Assembly: GCF_025822765.1 (NCBI RefSeq)
Contig: NZ_JACKUK010000042.1
Location: 1 to 64,000, forward strand
DNA length: 64,000 nt
Reading direction: 5' to 3'
Source: Mycobacterium barrassiae
GTDB taxonomy: Bacteria > Actinomycetota > Actinomycetes > Mycobacteriales > Mycobacteriaceae
Position 1 is the stretch's first letter; every line of letters starts with the position of its first letter. Under the pieces are notes generated by a model. The model did no database searches. It had not been told where the DNA came from and saw only the letters and a list, made by a program, of their open reading frames with translations. This document shows positions 35,760-44,063 of this stretch, piece after piece. The position numbers were made by a program, and so were the translations under genes.

Positions 35760-38009
35760 ATGTCGGGCACCCTCAACAACCGAGTCAGGGAACGGTTTCG
35801 TTTTCGACGCACGCCATCGGCGGCGCAAGCCTCCAGTGAGGACGGCGCTGCCGATGCCGGCACCGGCGGATCGCGAAAAGGGTTTCGCGAGGATATCGAG
35901 GGATTGCGTGCTGTTGCAGTCATCGGCGTCATCCTTTTTCACGCCGGTGTGCCGGGTGTGGGCGGTGGATATGCCGGTGTGGACGTTTTCTTCGTTATCT
36001 CGGGTTTCCTTATCACCGGGCTCCTTTGGCGTGAGGTAAGCGAAAGCGGCACGATTCGGTTACGCCGGTTCTACGCTGCCAGGGCCCGACGGCTCCTTCC
36101 GGCGTCGGCGACGGTGGGCGTGATAATCGCGATAGGCGCGATCCTCGTGGTAGGCCCGTTGCAGTCCAAGAACATCCTTCTGGACGGGGTCGCCAGTGCG
36201 CTCTATGTCGGGAACTACCGGTTTGCGCTTGAAGGCATCGACTATCTGGGCGCCAACGCGCCGCCTTCGCCATTCCAGCATTACTGGTCACTAGGTGTAG
36301 AGGAGCAGTTCTACCTCCTGTGGCCCGCGATAATCATCGGGACCGCCTGGTTCATCCGTCGTGCGTGGCGGCGGTCCGAGCCTCGCGACTCGAGCTCGAT
36401 ACGGCCGTACCTGTGGGTGCTCGGCCTTATCGCAGCCATATCGTTTGTGGTCTCGTTGGTGGCCACTGAGGCATTGCCGTCCGTGGCGTTCTTTTCACTG
36501 CCGACCCGAGCTTGGGAATTGTCCGTTGGCGGTCTGTTGGCTCTGACCGTCGCCTGGTGGCGCAAAATCCCGCCGCTATTGAGCACGATCCTGGGTTGGG
36601 GAGGGATGCTACTCATCATCGTGGCGTTCCTCGAATTGGGCAGGGCGACACCCTATCCCGGCACGGCGGCACTATTGCCTGTGGTCGGCACAGCTCTGGT
36701 GATCGGCGCTGGATGCGTTGCGGCGCCCGGTGGGTGCGGTCGCGTTCTCGAACTGCGTCCGATGCGGGCGGGCGGTCGTCTGTCGTATTCGTGGTATCTC
36801 TGGCATTGGCCAGTGTTGTTGGTACTGCTGTTCTTTCCGCCGTTCTTAGGCCGTCCAGTTTTACTGGCGCTGGTCCTGATGTTGGTCTCCGGCGGTTTAG
36901 CCTGGGTCACATTGCGCCTGATCGAGAACCCCTTCCGATTTGCCCCACGCTTGCGGCGGTCGCCTGCCCGCAGCCTGATCGTCGGCGGAGGGTTCACTGC
37001 CGTGGCAGCCTGTGTGTGCGTGGCCCTGCTGGTATGGCTGCCCTCGCCTGTGGGCAAGGGACCGCCAGCCCCCACACTGACTGTAACCAGCGGCCCCGCC
37101 CCCACTGGACCGAACGTAGAGCCGTATGAAGCAGCGGTGCGAGACGCATACGCCCAGGTGCAGGCGGCGGTCACGGCTTCCGCCGACGTCAAGGAAGTGC
37201 CGTCGAACCTGGAGCCGACACTCGCCAGCACAACGGAAACAGTGAGAACCGCGCCCGGTCCTTTGGACGGCTGCGTACGCGGCTTCTTCGAAACCGACCA
37301 CCCTGAATGCGTGGTGGGCGACACTACCTCGGCGACAACTGTTGCGCTGGTTGGTGACTCCAATGCTGGAATGTGGACGCCACCGCTCAGGGAAGTCGCC
37401 GAGCAGCGCAAATGGCGGTTGGAATTGCTGGCCAAGGCCGGCTGCCCGATGCTGGACATGACCATCTTCAACGGCACCCTTCGCCGCGATTACACCGAGT
37501 GCGAAGAATGGCGTAAGCATATTGTCGACCGGTTGAAGGCAGAGCGCCCGAAACTGATCGTGCTCGCCATATCTCGGCAATATGGTGCGAACTACGACCA
37601 CACGTCGACCTACAACTCATACGACGCGGTGTGGACCGACAAGCTGACCGACGCGGTGCGGCAGTTCCGCGACACTGGTGCGAAAGTGCTTGTACTGGGC
37701 CCGATCCCGGACACACGCATGTGGGTACCGAACTGTCTATCCGTAAACCTCTCCGACGCCACGGCATGCTCGCCGCCAACGTCTGCGGCGGTCAACCGGA
37801 AAGGCATTGAGGCTGAAGCTGACGCCACTCGAGCGGGCGGCGGACATTACGCGGATGTCACCGATCTGTTCTGTACCGCCAAACGATGCCCCGCGATTGT
37901 GGGCAACACCCTCGTCTACCACGACTTCAACCATGCAACCGGTCAATACACGCGGTTGTTAGGGCCTGTAATTGGGGCGTTGGCCGACCTCACGCTGGTC
38001 GGTGGCTGA
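35760..38009 (+). CDS. OafA-type acyltransferase with C-terminal SGNH domain
   Basis: A 749-residue membrane acyltransferase. The N-terminal acyltransferase-3 domain (about 40-400, roughly ten membrane helices) starts with FREDIEGLRAVAVIGVILFHAG and has the family's RRFYAARARRLLPA and FQHYWSLGVEEQFYLLWP motifs. A linker precedes a periplasmic SGNH domain with GDSN (Ser534) and the catalytic DxxH at Asp722-His725. Such proteins O-acylate envelope polysaccharides or glycolipids. The ATG at 35760 is preferred over the in-frame TTG at 35751. It has no steroid counterpart between Rv3529c and Rv3527 in M. tuberculosis, so it looks like an insertion into the cluster. Confidence 0.88.
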   Translation: MSGTLNNRVRERFRFRRTPSAAQASSEDGAADAGTGGSRKGFREDIEGLRAVAVIGVILFHAGVPGVGGGYAGVDVFFVISGFLITGLLWREVSESGTIRLRRFYAARARRLLPASATVGVIIAIGAILVVGPLQSKNILLDGVASALYVGNYRFALEGIDYLGANAPPSPFQHYWSLGVEEQFYLLWPAIIIGTAWFIRRAWRRSEPRDSSSIRPYLWVLGLIAAISFVVSLVATEALPSVAFFSLPTRAWELSVGGLLALTVAWWRKIPPLLSTILGWGGMLLIIVAFLELGRATPYPGTAALLPVVGTALVIGAGCVAAPGGCGRVLELRPMRAGGRLSYSWYLWHWPVLLVLLFFPPFLGRPVLLALVLMLVSGGLAWVTLRLIENPFRFAPRLRRSPARSLIVGGGFTAVAACVCVALLVWLPSPVGKGPPAPTLTVTSGPAPTGPNVEPYEAAVRDAYAQVQAAVTASADVKEVPSNLEPTLASTTETVRTAPGPLDGCVRGFFETDHPECVVGDTTSATTVALVGDSNAGMWTPPLREVAEQRKWRLELLAKAGCPMLDMTIFNGTLRRDYTECEEWRKHIVDRLKAERPKLIVLAISRQYGANYDHTSTYNSYDAVWTDKLTDAVRQFRDTGAKVLVLGPIPDTRMWVPNCLSVNLSDATACSPPTSAAVNRKGIEAEADATRAGGGHYADVTDLFCTAKRCPAIVGNTLVYHDFNHATGQYTRLLGPVIGALADLTLVGG

Positions 38010-38010
38010 G

Positions 38011-38070
38011 CCGAGCAGACGCAAAAGCCCCCGACACGCCGTCAGATTGGGCCCCTTTGCGTCTGCTCGG
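38011..38070. terminator. GAGCAGACGC-type terminator hairpin, copy 1
   Basis: Fifteen-base arms ccgagcagacgcaaa (38011-38025) and tttgcgtctgctcgg (38056-38070) pair perfectly around a loop containing a short C-rich/G-rich pairing. It lies between the convergent ends of the OafA-type gene and a lipoprotein gene. The outer arm is shared with the hairpin at 50397. Confidence 0.8.
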
Positions 38071-38077
38071 CGGCAGA

Positions 38078-38719
38078 TCAGGCGGTCGTATTGGCCAGTG
38101 CCTCAATGCGATCCAACGCTTCGGTGGCGAGGATGTGCACCGGGTAGCCGCCGACGGGTCCGCATGTCGAGATCTCGATCGCCGCGTTGTGCGCCGCCAC
38201 GAACGTGCTGTCGCAGGCCCAGTCGCTGGCCGTGAAGGACCACAGCAGGATGTTGGGAGAGCTCGACGGCACCGGCGGCAGCAACGCGAAGTCATACGTG
38301 CGCCCCTTCATGTCGGTGACTTCGAACGGCGTATCCTGGCACGACTGCAGTGTTTGCTTCGCCTGTGACAGTGCGTTTTTCGCGTCGTAGTTCGCCCGAT
38401 AGACGGCGACCATCTCCTCGATGTAGGTCTCACGGCCGAGCTTGTCGACCATCCAGTGCCCGCCGTCCGTCGCCGCCGGGTCGAAATCGAAGATGAACGG
38501 CGGATCCACTTCCTTGGCGACGCCGCTGCACTCCTCGGGTGTGATGGTCGTGAAGAGGTTGCCGTCGTACTTCTCGACGCTGGGGCTCAGCAGGTCAACA
38601 ACCTGACCCGCGGTGATCGGCGCCACCGGAGGCGGTTTCGGTTGCGTGCTGTCGATCACCTGTGTGCAGCCGCTCACGGCGACAGCGAGCAAGAGCCCAC
38701 ACCATCGCGCCGCCACCAT
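38078..38719 (-). CDS. Lipoprotein with PknH-like sensor domain
   Basis: A 213-residue predicted lipoprotein. Residues 1-18 form a short signal ending in the lipobox AVSGC (Cys18). The rest resembles the PknH/LppH-type extracellular sensor domain: ITAGQVVDLLSPSVEKYDG, a Cys in ITPEECSG, QTLQSCQ, and a C-terminal WACDSTFVAAHNAAIEISTCGP with paired cysteines, four in all as expected for two disulfides. The ATG at 38719 is chosen because longer starts would overlap the preceding gene. It follows the Rv3527-like gene by 17 bp. Confidence 0.75.
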   Translation of the reverse strand: MVAARWCGLLLAVAVSGCTQVIDSTQPKPPPVAPITAGQVVDLLSPSVEKYDGNLFTTITPEECSGVAKEVDPPFIFDFDPAATDGGHWMVDKLGRETYIEEMVAVYRANYDAKNALSQAKQTLQSCQDTPFEVTDMKGRTYDFALLPPVPSSSPNILLWSFTASDWACDSTFVAAHNAAIEISTCGPVGGYPVHILATEALDRIEALANTTA

Positions 38720-38736
38720 GGCTGCCAGTGTAAAAG

Positions 38737-39198
38737 CTAGCCGTCGCCTGGTGCGGGCGCCGACGACATCTCCTCCAGGCAGCCTTCGGCGACAGCGTGT
38801 TTGATGCTGTCCGCGAGCCGCGGGCACGACGGCACTCGCGCGGGATCACCGCCGGCTTCCCGGATTTCGGCGAAGTAGGCGCACCGCCGTGTCGCTTCGG
38901 TGTTCCACTGCACCGAGGTGTGTGCGGGGCCGAGTTTCTTCACGTCGACCGCGACGTGGCAGAACCTGCAGTCGATGGACACCAGGCCCGATCTCAGGTA
39001 GCGCTCACGGTCGCGCGCGGTGGCTTCCTGGATAGCCTTGGCGCGATCATCACCGAAAGTCGGTGCCTTGGACCACAATCGGGGTCCATCGGTGGGTTGG
39101 CCGGCTGCCGCGTGCTCGTCGTCGTCATGGACGCCGTGCAGAAGCAGCATCGACCGTGCGAGTTGGTCGACGTCCGGGGCGTCCTTGCGAGGGGTCAT
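38737..39198 (-). CDS. Conserved hypothetical (Rv3527-like) next to kshA
   Basis: A 153-residue cytoplasmic protein matching Rv3527 by position and size. It holds four cysteines in two groups: CRFCHV near the middle and RRCAYFAEIR...VPSCPRLADS near the C-terminus. That arrangement suggests a metal or Fe-S site, an inference only. Its ATG overlaps the kshA stop by 4 bp, so it is co-translated with the 9-alpha-hydroxylase and may assist it. The open frame extends upstream to 39366 inside kshA, which is shadow. Confidence 0.78.
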   Translation of the reverse strand: MTPRKDAPDVDQLARSMLLLHGVHDDDEHAAAGQPTDGPRLWSKAPTFGDDRAKAIQEATARDRERYLRSGLVSIDCRFCHVAVDVKKLGPAHTSVQWNTEATRRCAYFAEIREAGGDPARVPSCPRLADSIKHAVAEGCLEEMSSAPAPGDG

Positions 39199-40352
39199 GA
39201 GCTGGCTTGCTCGGCTCTTTCTTTCTCTTCCGCCTGAGCTTTCAGGTTCTCCTCCACCTCGACGTGCCACTTCTCGACGGCCGCCGTGGTGTCCACCTCG
39301 ATCTCGAAGCGGTCGGTCATGTCCGGCGTCACGTCGGCCACGTCGACGTAGAACTGCTGATACCACCGGCGCATTTGGTAGACCGCGCCGTCCTCCTCGA
39401 CCAACAGCGGGTTCTCGATGCGCGTCTTGTGCTTCCAGATCTCCACGTCCTGCAGGAAGCCCTTGCTGACGCCTTCGGTGAACACCTCGGCAAGCCGATC
39501 GGTGGTCTTCTCGTCGAGGCCTTTTGGCTTTTCAACGATGACACCCCACTGCAGCACGAAGGAGTCCTGCGTGACGGGGTAGTGGCAGTTGATCAGGATC
39601 GACTCGGCCTTGTAGCCGGCGTAGGTGTTGTGCAGCCAGTTGATCATGAACGACGGCCCGAAGTAGGACGCCTCGGAGTCGAGGTGCGCTTCGCCGTAGG
39701 TCGTGCCCATATCGCTGACGTCCGGCCGTCCGACGTTGTGCAGGTACTGCGAGGCGATATGACCCTCGAAGACGTTCTTGAAGTACGTCGGCAGGCCGTA
39801 ATGGATGTAGAAGAAGTGCGCCATGTCGGTGACGTTGTCGATGATCTCGCGGCAGTTGCTGCCCTCGATGAGCATCGTGTTCCACCGCCATTCGGTCCAC
39901 TCGTCGCTGGCGGCCTCGGGGATGTCGGGGATACGCACCTCGGGTTGCGGCGGGTTGCCCTCATGGTCATGCCAGACGAAAAGCAGTCCGCCGCGGACGT
40001 CGGTGTGCCATGCCCTGGTGCGGGCGAGTCTCGGGGTGCGCTTGGCGTAGGGCACCAGCTTGCACTTGCCGTCGCCGCCCCAGCGCCAGTCGTGGAACGG
40101 GCAGGCGACCTCGTCGCCCTTGATGGTGCCCTGCGCCAGGTTGCCGCCCATGTGACGGCAATAGCCGTCGAGGATCTTGATGTCGCCCTTGGAGTCGGCG
40201 AAGACCACCAGCATGGTGCCGAAGATCTCCACGCCGTGCGGCTTGCCGTCCAGGTAGTTGTTCACCGGGCCCAGGCAGTGCCAGCCGCGCGCGAATCGGT
40301 CCGGAAGTGTTCCGGTGTCGATCTCGCGAACGCCTGCTGTTTCGGTAGTCAC
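39195..40352 (-). CDS. kshA: KshA, 3-ketosteroid 9-alpha-hydroxylase oxygenase
   Basis: A 385-residue Rieske non-haem iron oxygenase matching Rv3526, the terminal oxygenase that hydroxylates C9 of 3-ketosteroids. The Rieske cluster ligands are Cys65-His67 and Cys84-His87 (CRH...CPFH). The mononuclear iron region reads NVTDMAHFFYIHYG with His179 and His184. The GTG at 40352 follows GGGAGG, so translation is leadered. The reductase KshB is not in the window. A KstR box lies 29 bp upstream. Confidence 0.95.
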   Translation of the reverse strand: MTTETAGVREIDTGTLPDRFARGWHCLGPVNNYLDGKPHGVEIFGTMLVVFADSKGDIKILDGYCRHMGGNLAQGTIKGDEVACPFHDWRWGGDGKCKLVPYAKRTPRLARTRAWHTDVRGGLLFVWHDHEGNPPQPEVRIPDIPEAASDEWTEWRWNTMLIEGSNCREIIDNVTDMAHFFYIHYGLPTYFKNVFEGHIASQYLHNVGRPDVSDMGTTYGEAHLDSEASYFGPSFMINWLHNTYAGYKAESILINCHYPVTQDSFVLQWGVIVEKPKGLDEKTTDRLAEVFTEGVSKGFLQDVEIWKHKTRIENPLLVEEDGAVYQMRRWYQQFYVDVADVTPDMTDRFEIEVDTTAAVEKWHVEVEENLKAQAEEKERAEQASS

Positions 40353-40381
40353 GGTGGGCCTCCCGTTTCTGTGTCTCTAAC

Positions 40382-40395
40382 TAGAACACGTTACA
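40382..40395. promoter_or_regulatory. KstR box upstream of kshA
   Basis: TAGAACACGTTACA matches the KstR consensus in the 124-bp gap between kshA (minus, 40352) and the gamma-carbonic-anhydrase-like gene (plus, 40477). On the minus strand it leads into TAGTTA, a possible -10, about 25 bases before the kshA GTG. Confidence 0.93.
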
Positions 40396-40476
40396 GTTTT
40401 TCCCGGGCGGGGCGCAATCTAAACCCATCTACCTGCCTCTTCGCGCAGGGTTCATCACGAACTGCGGTATATCTAG

Positions 40477-41013
40477 ATGATGCCGCTGTACTCGTTCGAG
40501 GGTCGATCGCCGGTCGTCGACCCCAGTGCTTTCATCGCTCCGACCGCGACCTTGGTCGGTGACGTGCACGTCGAGGCGGGTGCGTCGGTCTGGTTCAACG
40601 CGGTGCTGCGAGGTGACTACGCCCCGATCGTGGTCCGGGAGGGGGCGAACGTGCAGGACTGCTGCGTCCTGCACGCCCCGCCCGGTATCCCGGTCGACGT
40701 CGGCCCCGGAGCCACGGTCGCGCACGGATGCGTCGTGCACGGTGTGCACATCGGCGCGCAGGCGGTGCTGGCCAACCACTGCACCGTCCTCGACGGCGCA
40801 GTCATCGGAGCGCGCAGCCTCATCGCCGCCCATTCGCTGGTCATCGGCGGCACCAAGATCCCCGACGAGGTCGTCGTGACCGGCGTCCCCGCGAAGGTCC
40901 GAGGACCCGTCGCAGGCACGGGTGCTCAGATGTGGGTGGACAGCAATCCCGGTGCCTATCAGGATCTGGCCCGGCGCTACCTCGCAGGCCTGCAGCCCGT
41001 CGAGGAGGGCTGA
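40477..41013 (+). CDS. Gamma-carbonic-anhydrase/left-handed beta-helix protein (Rv3525c-like)
   Basis: A 178-residue hexapeptide-repeat protein of the gamma-carbonic anhydrase-like family, at the position of Rv3525c. Repeats such as IAPTATLVGDVHVEAGASVWFNAVLRGD and the zinc-site histidines in VLHAP, TVAHGCVVHG and LANH (about 68, 85, 90) are present. Two adjacent ATG codons (40477 and 40480) are possible starts, and no clear ribosome binding site precedes them. The physiological role in a steroid cluster is not established. Convergent with the lipoprotein gene, with 2 bp between stops. Confidence 0.83.
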   Translation: MMPLYSFEGRSPVVDPSAFIAPTATLVGDVHVEAGASVWFNAVLRGDYAPIVVREGANVQDCCVLHAPPGIPVDVGPGATVAHGCVVHGVHIGAQAVLANHCTVLDGAVIGARSLIAAHSLVIGGTKIPDEVVVTGVPAKVRGPVAGTGAQMWVDSNPGAYQDLARRYLAGLQPVEEG

Positions 41014-41015
41014 CG

Positions 41016-41675
41016 CTACTGCGGCTGAGGCAGCCCGGTCCGTAACGCGATCTGCTGCATCTTGCCGACCTGGATGACGAAATCATCCGTAGTCGCGTCC
41101 CCGAGGGCGCTCTGGAACTCCAGGCGCACCAAGGCGGGGCCCTGCGTGAACAGCAGTAGCGTCGCGGACTTGGTGCCGTCCGCCGACGTGCCGACGGCCA
41201 TGGTGCCGTCGGTACCGACCGGTGCCGGCTTTGGCGTCGCACCGGCAACCACCTTGTCGATGCCGGGCAACGCTTCGCGCAGCGTGGTCGACGCCGTCGC
41301 GGCATCGGGATAGATCACCACGGTGTCGGCGATGGCGCGGGTGTCCTCCTCGTTGACAAACAGGGCGCTTGCGCCAGGAAACCCGCCCGGGTCGGTGGAC
41401 GTCGAGCGCACCGCGAAGGTGTCCTCGGTGTCGCTGAGGTCGCCGGGCTGAAGAAGTAGACGGCTGTAGTCGACGTCCTTGCCATCGGCGTCGTCGGCCT
41501 GGCTTGTGGTCGGCGCGGCCTGCGCCGACGAGGTGGTCGACGCAGGCAGGCTCGGGAAGCCCGTGGCCGGCTGGTTGCCGGTCGGTTGACAGCCCGCGAC
41601 GGCGACGCATATCAATGCCGCGACCGCGGCGGCCGACATCGACTTCAAACGTGTGTGTTGGCGATGGTCAGTCAT
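41016..41675 (-). CDS. Predicted lipoprotein (Rv3524 position)
   Basis: A 219-residue predicted lipoprotein: a basic N-terminus, hydrophobic SAAAVAALICVAVAG and lipobox VAGC with Cys29, then a low-complexity Ser/Thr/Ala linker (about 30-65). The folded part (about 70-219) has no motif I recognise. It sits between the Rv3525c-like and Rv3523-like genes, the place of the membrane protein Rv3524 in M. tuberculosis, and may correspond to part of it. Function unknown. Confidence 0.72.
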   Translation of the reverse strand: MTDHRQHTRLKSMSAAAVAALICVAVAGCQPTGNQPATGFPSLPASTTSSAQAAPTTSQADDADGKDVDYSRLLLQPGDLSDTEDTFAVRSTSTDPGGFPGASALFVNEEDTRAIADTVVIYPDAATASTTLREALPGIDKVVAGATPKPAPVGTDGTMAVGTSADGTKSATLLLFTQGPALVRLEFQSALGDATTDDFVIQVGKMQQIALRTGLPQPQ

Positions 41676-41779
41676 TGCGATCGGATTTCGTTTCGTGGCT
41701 GTGCTGGATGAGTTCAGGTCACCATCGAAGGTACCGACTCCGGCACCTGGGGCCGACTTGGGCCGAGTACGGTGGCGGC

Positions 41780-42760
41780 ATGACGATCGGGCAGGTCGCG
41801 CAACTGTGGCGGTATCCGGTCAAGTCGCTGGGCGGCGAGCGTATCGAAGTCGCGGACATCGGTCGACGCGGCGTGCGCGGCGACCGCCTATGGGCCGTGC
41901 GTGACGTGGAGCGCGACGTCACCGCGACGGCGCGGCGGGTGCCCGGCCTGCTGGGCGCGACCGCCCGCTACGTCGATCCCGTGCCCGCCGATGCGGGGCC
42001 GGGTAATGCGCCCGAGGTCGCGATCACCTTTCCCGACGGCACCGTCCTGTCCAGCAGCGACCCCGGTGTGCACGCCAAGCTGTCCGAGCTCGCGGGCCGT
42101 GAGATGCGGCTGACGTCGCTGCCGCCCGCCGACGACACCAGCCTGCACAAGCTGAGCCGCGACGAGCGCGAGAACATGTCGACCGCGGCCCTGCGCAAGG
42201 ACTTCGGGGTCGGCGACGACGAGAAGTTCCCGGACATGTCGATGTTCCGGGTCACCGATCTCGCGACGCTGTCCCGATACTCGACGCCGCCGGGGATGTT
42301 CGTCGACCTGGCCCCCGTCCACGTCATGACCCAGACCAGCCTGGACACCGTCGGCGCCGAACTGGGCGGTGACGACGTCGATGTCCGCCGCTTCCGCCCC
42401 AATATCCTGTTGGCGCTTGATAATCCGAACGACGGGCTGCCCGAGTCGCAGTGGACCGGCGGGCAGCTCTGGATCGGCGGGGCCGTGCTCGAGGTCACGA
42501 TGCCGACGATCCGGTGCGTCGTGCCGAGTCGCGCTCAGCCCGGCTTCGACGTGGACCGGCGCATCACCAAGGCCGTCGCCGGCCGGGCCAACCGTTGCCT
42601 GGGCAGCTACTGCTGGGTGAAGACCGACGGAGCGGTGCGTATCGGCGATGAGGCGGCGCTGCAGGAGAGCAAACGTCGCGGATTCGCCGATGCGGCCCGG
42701 CGCACCAAGCGATTCGCATTCGGCCTCGCGACGTCCGCGATGGATCGCCTCGGACGCTAG
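41780..42760 (+). CDS. MOSC domain protein
   Basis: A 326-residue protein with an N-terminal MOSC beta-barrel (WRYPVKSLGGERIE, residues 9-22, and RGDRLWAVRD) and a C-terminal MOSC domain (about 170-300) ending MPTIRCVVPSRAQPGFDVDRR with a conserved Cys. MOSC proteins bind sulfur carriers or the molybdenum cofactor and often reduce N-hydroxylated or sulfurated compounds. The ATG at 41780 starts at the family N-terminus; the longer open frame upstream crosses the lipoprotein promoter. Its stop overlaps that of the next gene by 4 bp, convergent. Confidence 0.85.
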   Translation: MTIGQVAQLWRYPVKSLGGERIEVADIGRRGVRGDRLWAVRDVERDVTATARRVPGLLGATARYVDPVPADAGPGNAPEVAITFPDGTVLSSSDPGVHAKLSELAGREMRLTSLPPADDTSLHKLSRDERENMSTAALRKDFGVGDDEKFPDMSMFRVTDLATLSRYSTPPGMFVDLAPVHVMTQTSLDTVGAELGGDDVDVRRFRPNILLALDNPNDGLPESQWTGGQLWIGGAVLEVTMPTIRCVVPSRAQPGFDVDRRITKAVAGRANRCLGSYCWVKTDGAVRIGDEAALQESKRRGFADAARRTKRFAFGLATSAMDRLGR

Positions 42761-43173
42761 ATCTTGCGCGCGCTCGCAGTCGCCTTGTCGAGCTCCCAGA
42801 ATGCCCGCAGCGCAACGATCTTGCCCTCGTCGTTCACGCGATAGGTGAACACACCCTCGGCCTTGACCTCGTAACCGGATGCCCTGATCACGATGTGGCC
42901 GACGTTGGCTTCCTCGTTGCCACACTGATAGGTCTTCTCGAAGTTGAAAGTCAGTTCGCTGGGCGCGATCGCCATGTCGTAGAACTTGGCGATCGCCTCC
43001 TTACCGCGGTGGCCTCTGCCTTCGGGATCGAAATGCGACGGTCCGATCGGGTCCTCGACCACGGCGTCGTCGGCGAAGTTGGCCAGCCACGCGTCCTTGT
43101 CGTGGGCGATCGCCGCCTCACGAGAGCGCTTGCCCGCCAGGTGAACCGGTGCCTCCGGGTCGGTGACGGTCAT
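42757..43173 (-). CDS. NTF2/SnoaL-like protein, possible steroid isomerase-type
   Basis: A 138-residue SnoaL/NTF2-like protein. The helix-plus-barrel pattern is clear: AAIAHDKDAWLANFADDAVVEDPIGPSHFDPEGRGHRGKEAIAKFYD, then beta strands ending VFTYRVNDEGKIVALRAFWE. Relatives include ketosteroid isomerases, so a delta-isomerase role is plausible in this cluster. The sequence alone does not show the catalytic Asp pair with certainty. The ATG at 43173 lies 2 bp after the LLM gene stop. Last gene of the run from the DUF35 gene (47324) down. Confidence 0.72.
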   Translation of the reverse strand: MTVTDPEAPVHLAGKRSREAAIAHDKDAWLANFADDAVVEDPIGPSHFDPEGRGHRGKEAIAKFYDMAIAPSELTFNFEKTYQCGNEEANVGHIVIRASGYEVKAEGVFTYRVNDEGKIVALRAFWELDKATASARKI

Positions 43174-43175
43174 GG

Positions 43176-44063
43176 TCAGTCTTGCCAACCTGAGTGGATG
43201 AAGGTGTCGGCATAGCGCTTGAGCGAGTCCTTCTTCACCTCGATCGGCGCGTCGAAGCCGTGACCTTCAAGAACCCATGGGATGACGATGTTGTCGGTGA
43301 CACCCGCCGCCACCAGTTCACGGTGCCCGTCGACGTCGAACTTGTCGATGCACACCGCTTGGCTTTCGAACGGATCGTCCGCGCGGCCGTTCTCGGCAAG
43401 CAGCTTCTTGAGCTTGCCGATGATCTCGGCCAGCTGATCACATGTCAGCATCGCGCTGGTCCAGCCGTCGCCCACGCGTGCCGCCCGCTTCAACGCCACA
43501 TCTGTGTGGCCGCCCACGTAGAAGGGCACCGGCGCCGACGGCGCCGGGCTCATCTGCAACCTGTCGAAATCGTAGAATTCGCCGTGGAATTCGACCATGC
43601 CGCCCGCGAGCACGAGTCTGATGACCTCGATCATCTCGTCGACGCGCTTACCGCGTTTGGCATACGGCTGTCCGCACCACTCGAATTCCTCCGGTGCCCA
43701 GCCGATTCCCACGCCGAACCCGAACCGGTTGTTGGTAAGGTTCGCCACCGAACCCACCTGACGAGCGAGTAGCAGAGGGTTGCGAGAGCCGAGCTTCATC
43801 ACGTTGGTGTAGAACCGCAGCTTCGAGGTCACCGCGCCCATCGCGCCCGCCAGAATCAGCGGGTCGACCCACGGAGTGTTCTCGTCCCACATCCGTGAAC
43901 CGTCGGCGGTATAGGGATAATCCGCGGACTGCTTTTCCATGAAGAAGATCGAGTCCGGGAGCGCGATGTTGTCGAAGCCGAGTTCCTCAGCCGTCTTCGC
44001 GATCTCGATGAGCTGATCGAGCGGGCTCATCGCCACGCTGACGGTGTACTGCATGCGAGTCAT
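43176..44063 (-). CDS. LLM-class F420-dependent oxidoreductase
   Basis: A 295-residue luciferase-like monooxygenase-fold protein, probably using F420. Family landmarks are EELGFDNIALPDSIFF, the KLRFYTNVMKLGSRNPLLLARQVGSVANLTNNRFGFGVGIGW stretch in the middle, and VPFYVGGHTDVALKRAARVGDGW. Its ATG overlaps the ltp3 stop by 4 bp, placing it in the KstR-controlled ltp3/ltp4/DUF35 operon. Distinct from the LLM gene at 47383. The substrate is probably a steroid ring or side-chain derivative; unproven. Confidence 0.82.
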   Translation of the reverse strand: MTRMQYTVSVAMSPLDQLIEIAKTAEELGFDNIALPDSIFFMEKQSADYPYTADGSRMWDENTPWVDPLILAGAMGAVTSKLRFYTNVMKLGSRNPLLLARQVGSVANLTNNRFGFGVGIGWAPEEFEWCGQPYAKRGKRVDEMIEVIRLVLAGGMVEFHGEFYDFDRLQMSPAPSAPVPFYVGGHTDVALKRAARVGDGWTSAMLTCDQLAEIIGKLKKLLAENGRADDPFESQAVCIDKFDVDGHRELVAAGVTDNIVIPWVLEGHGFDAPIEVKKDSLKRYADTFIHSGWQD

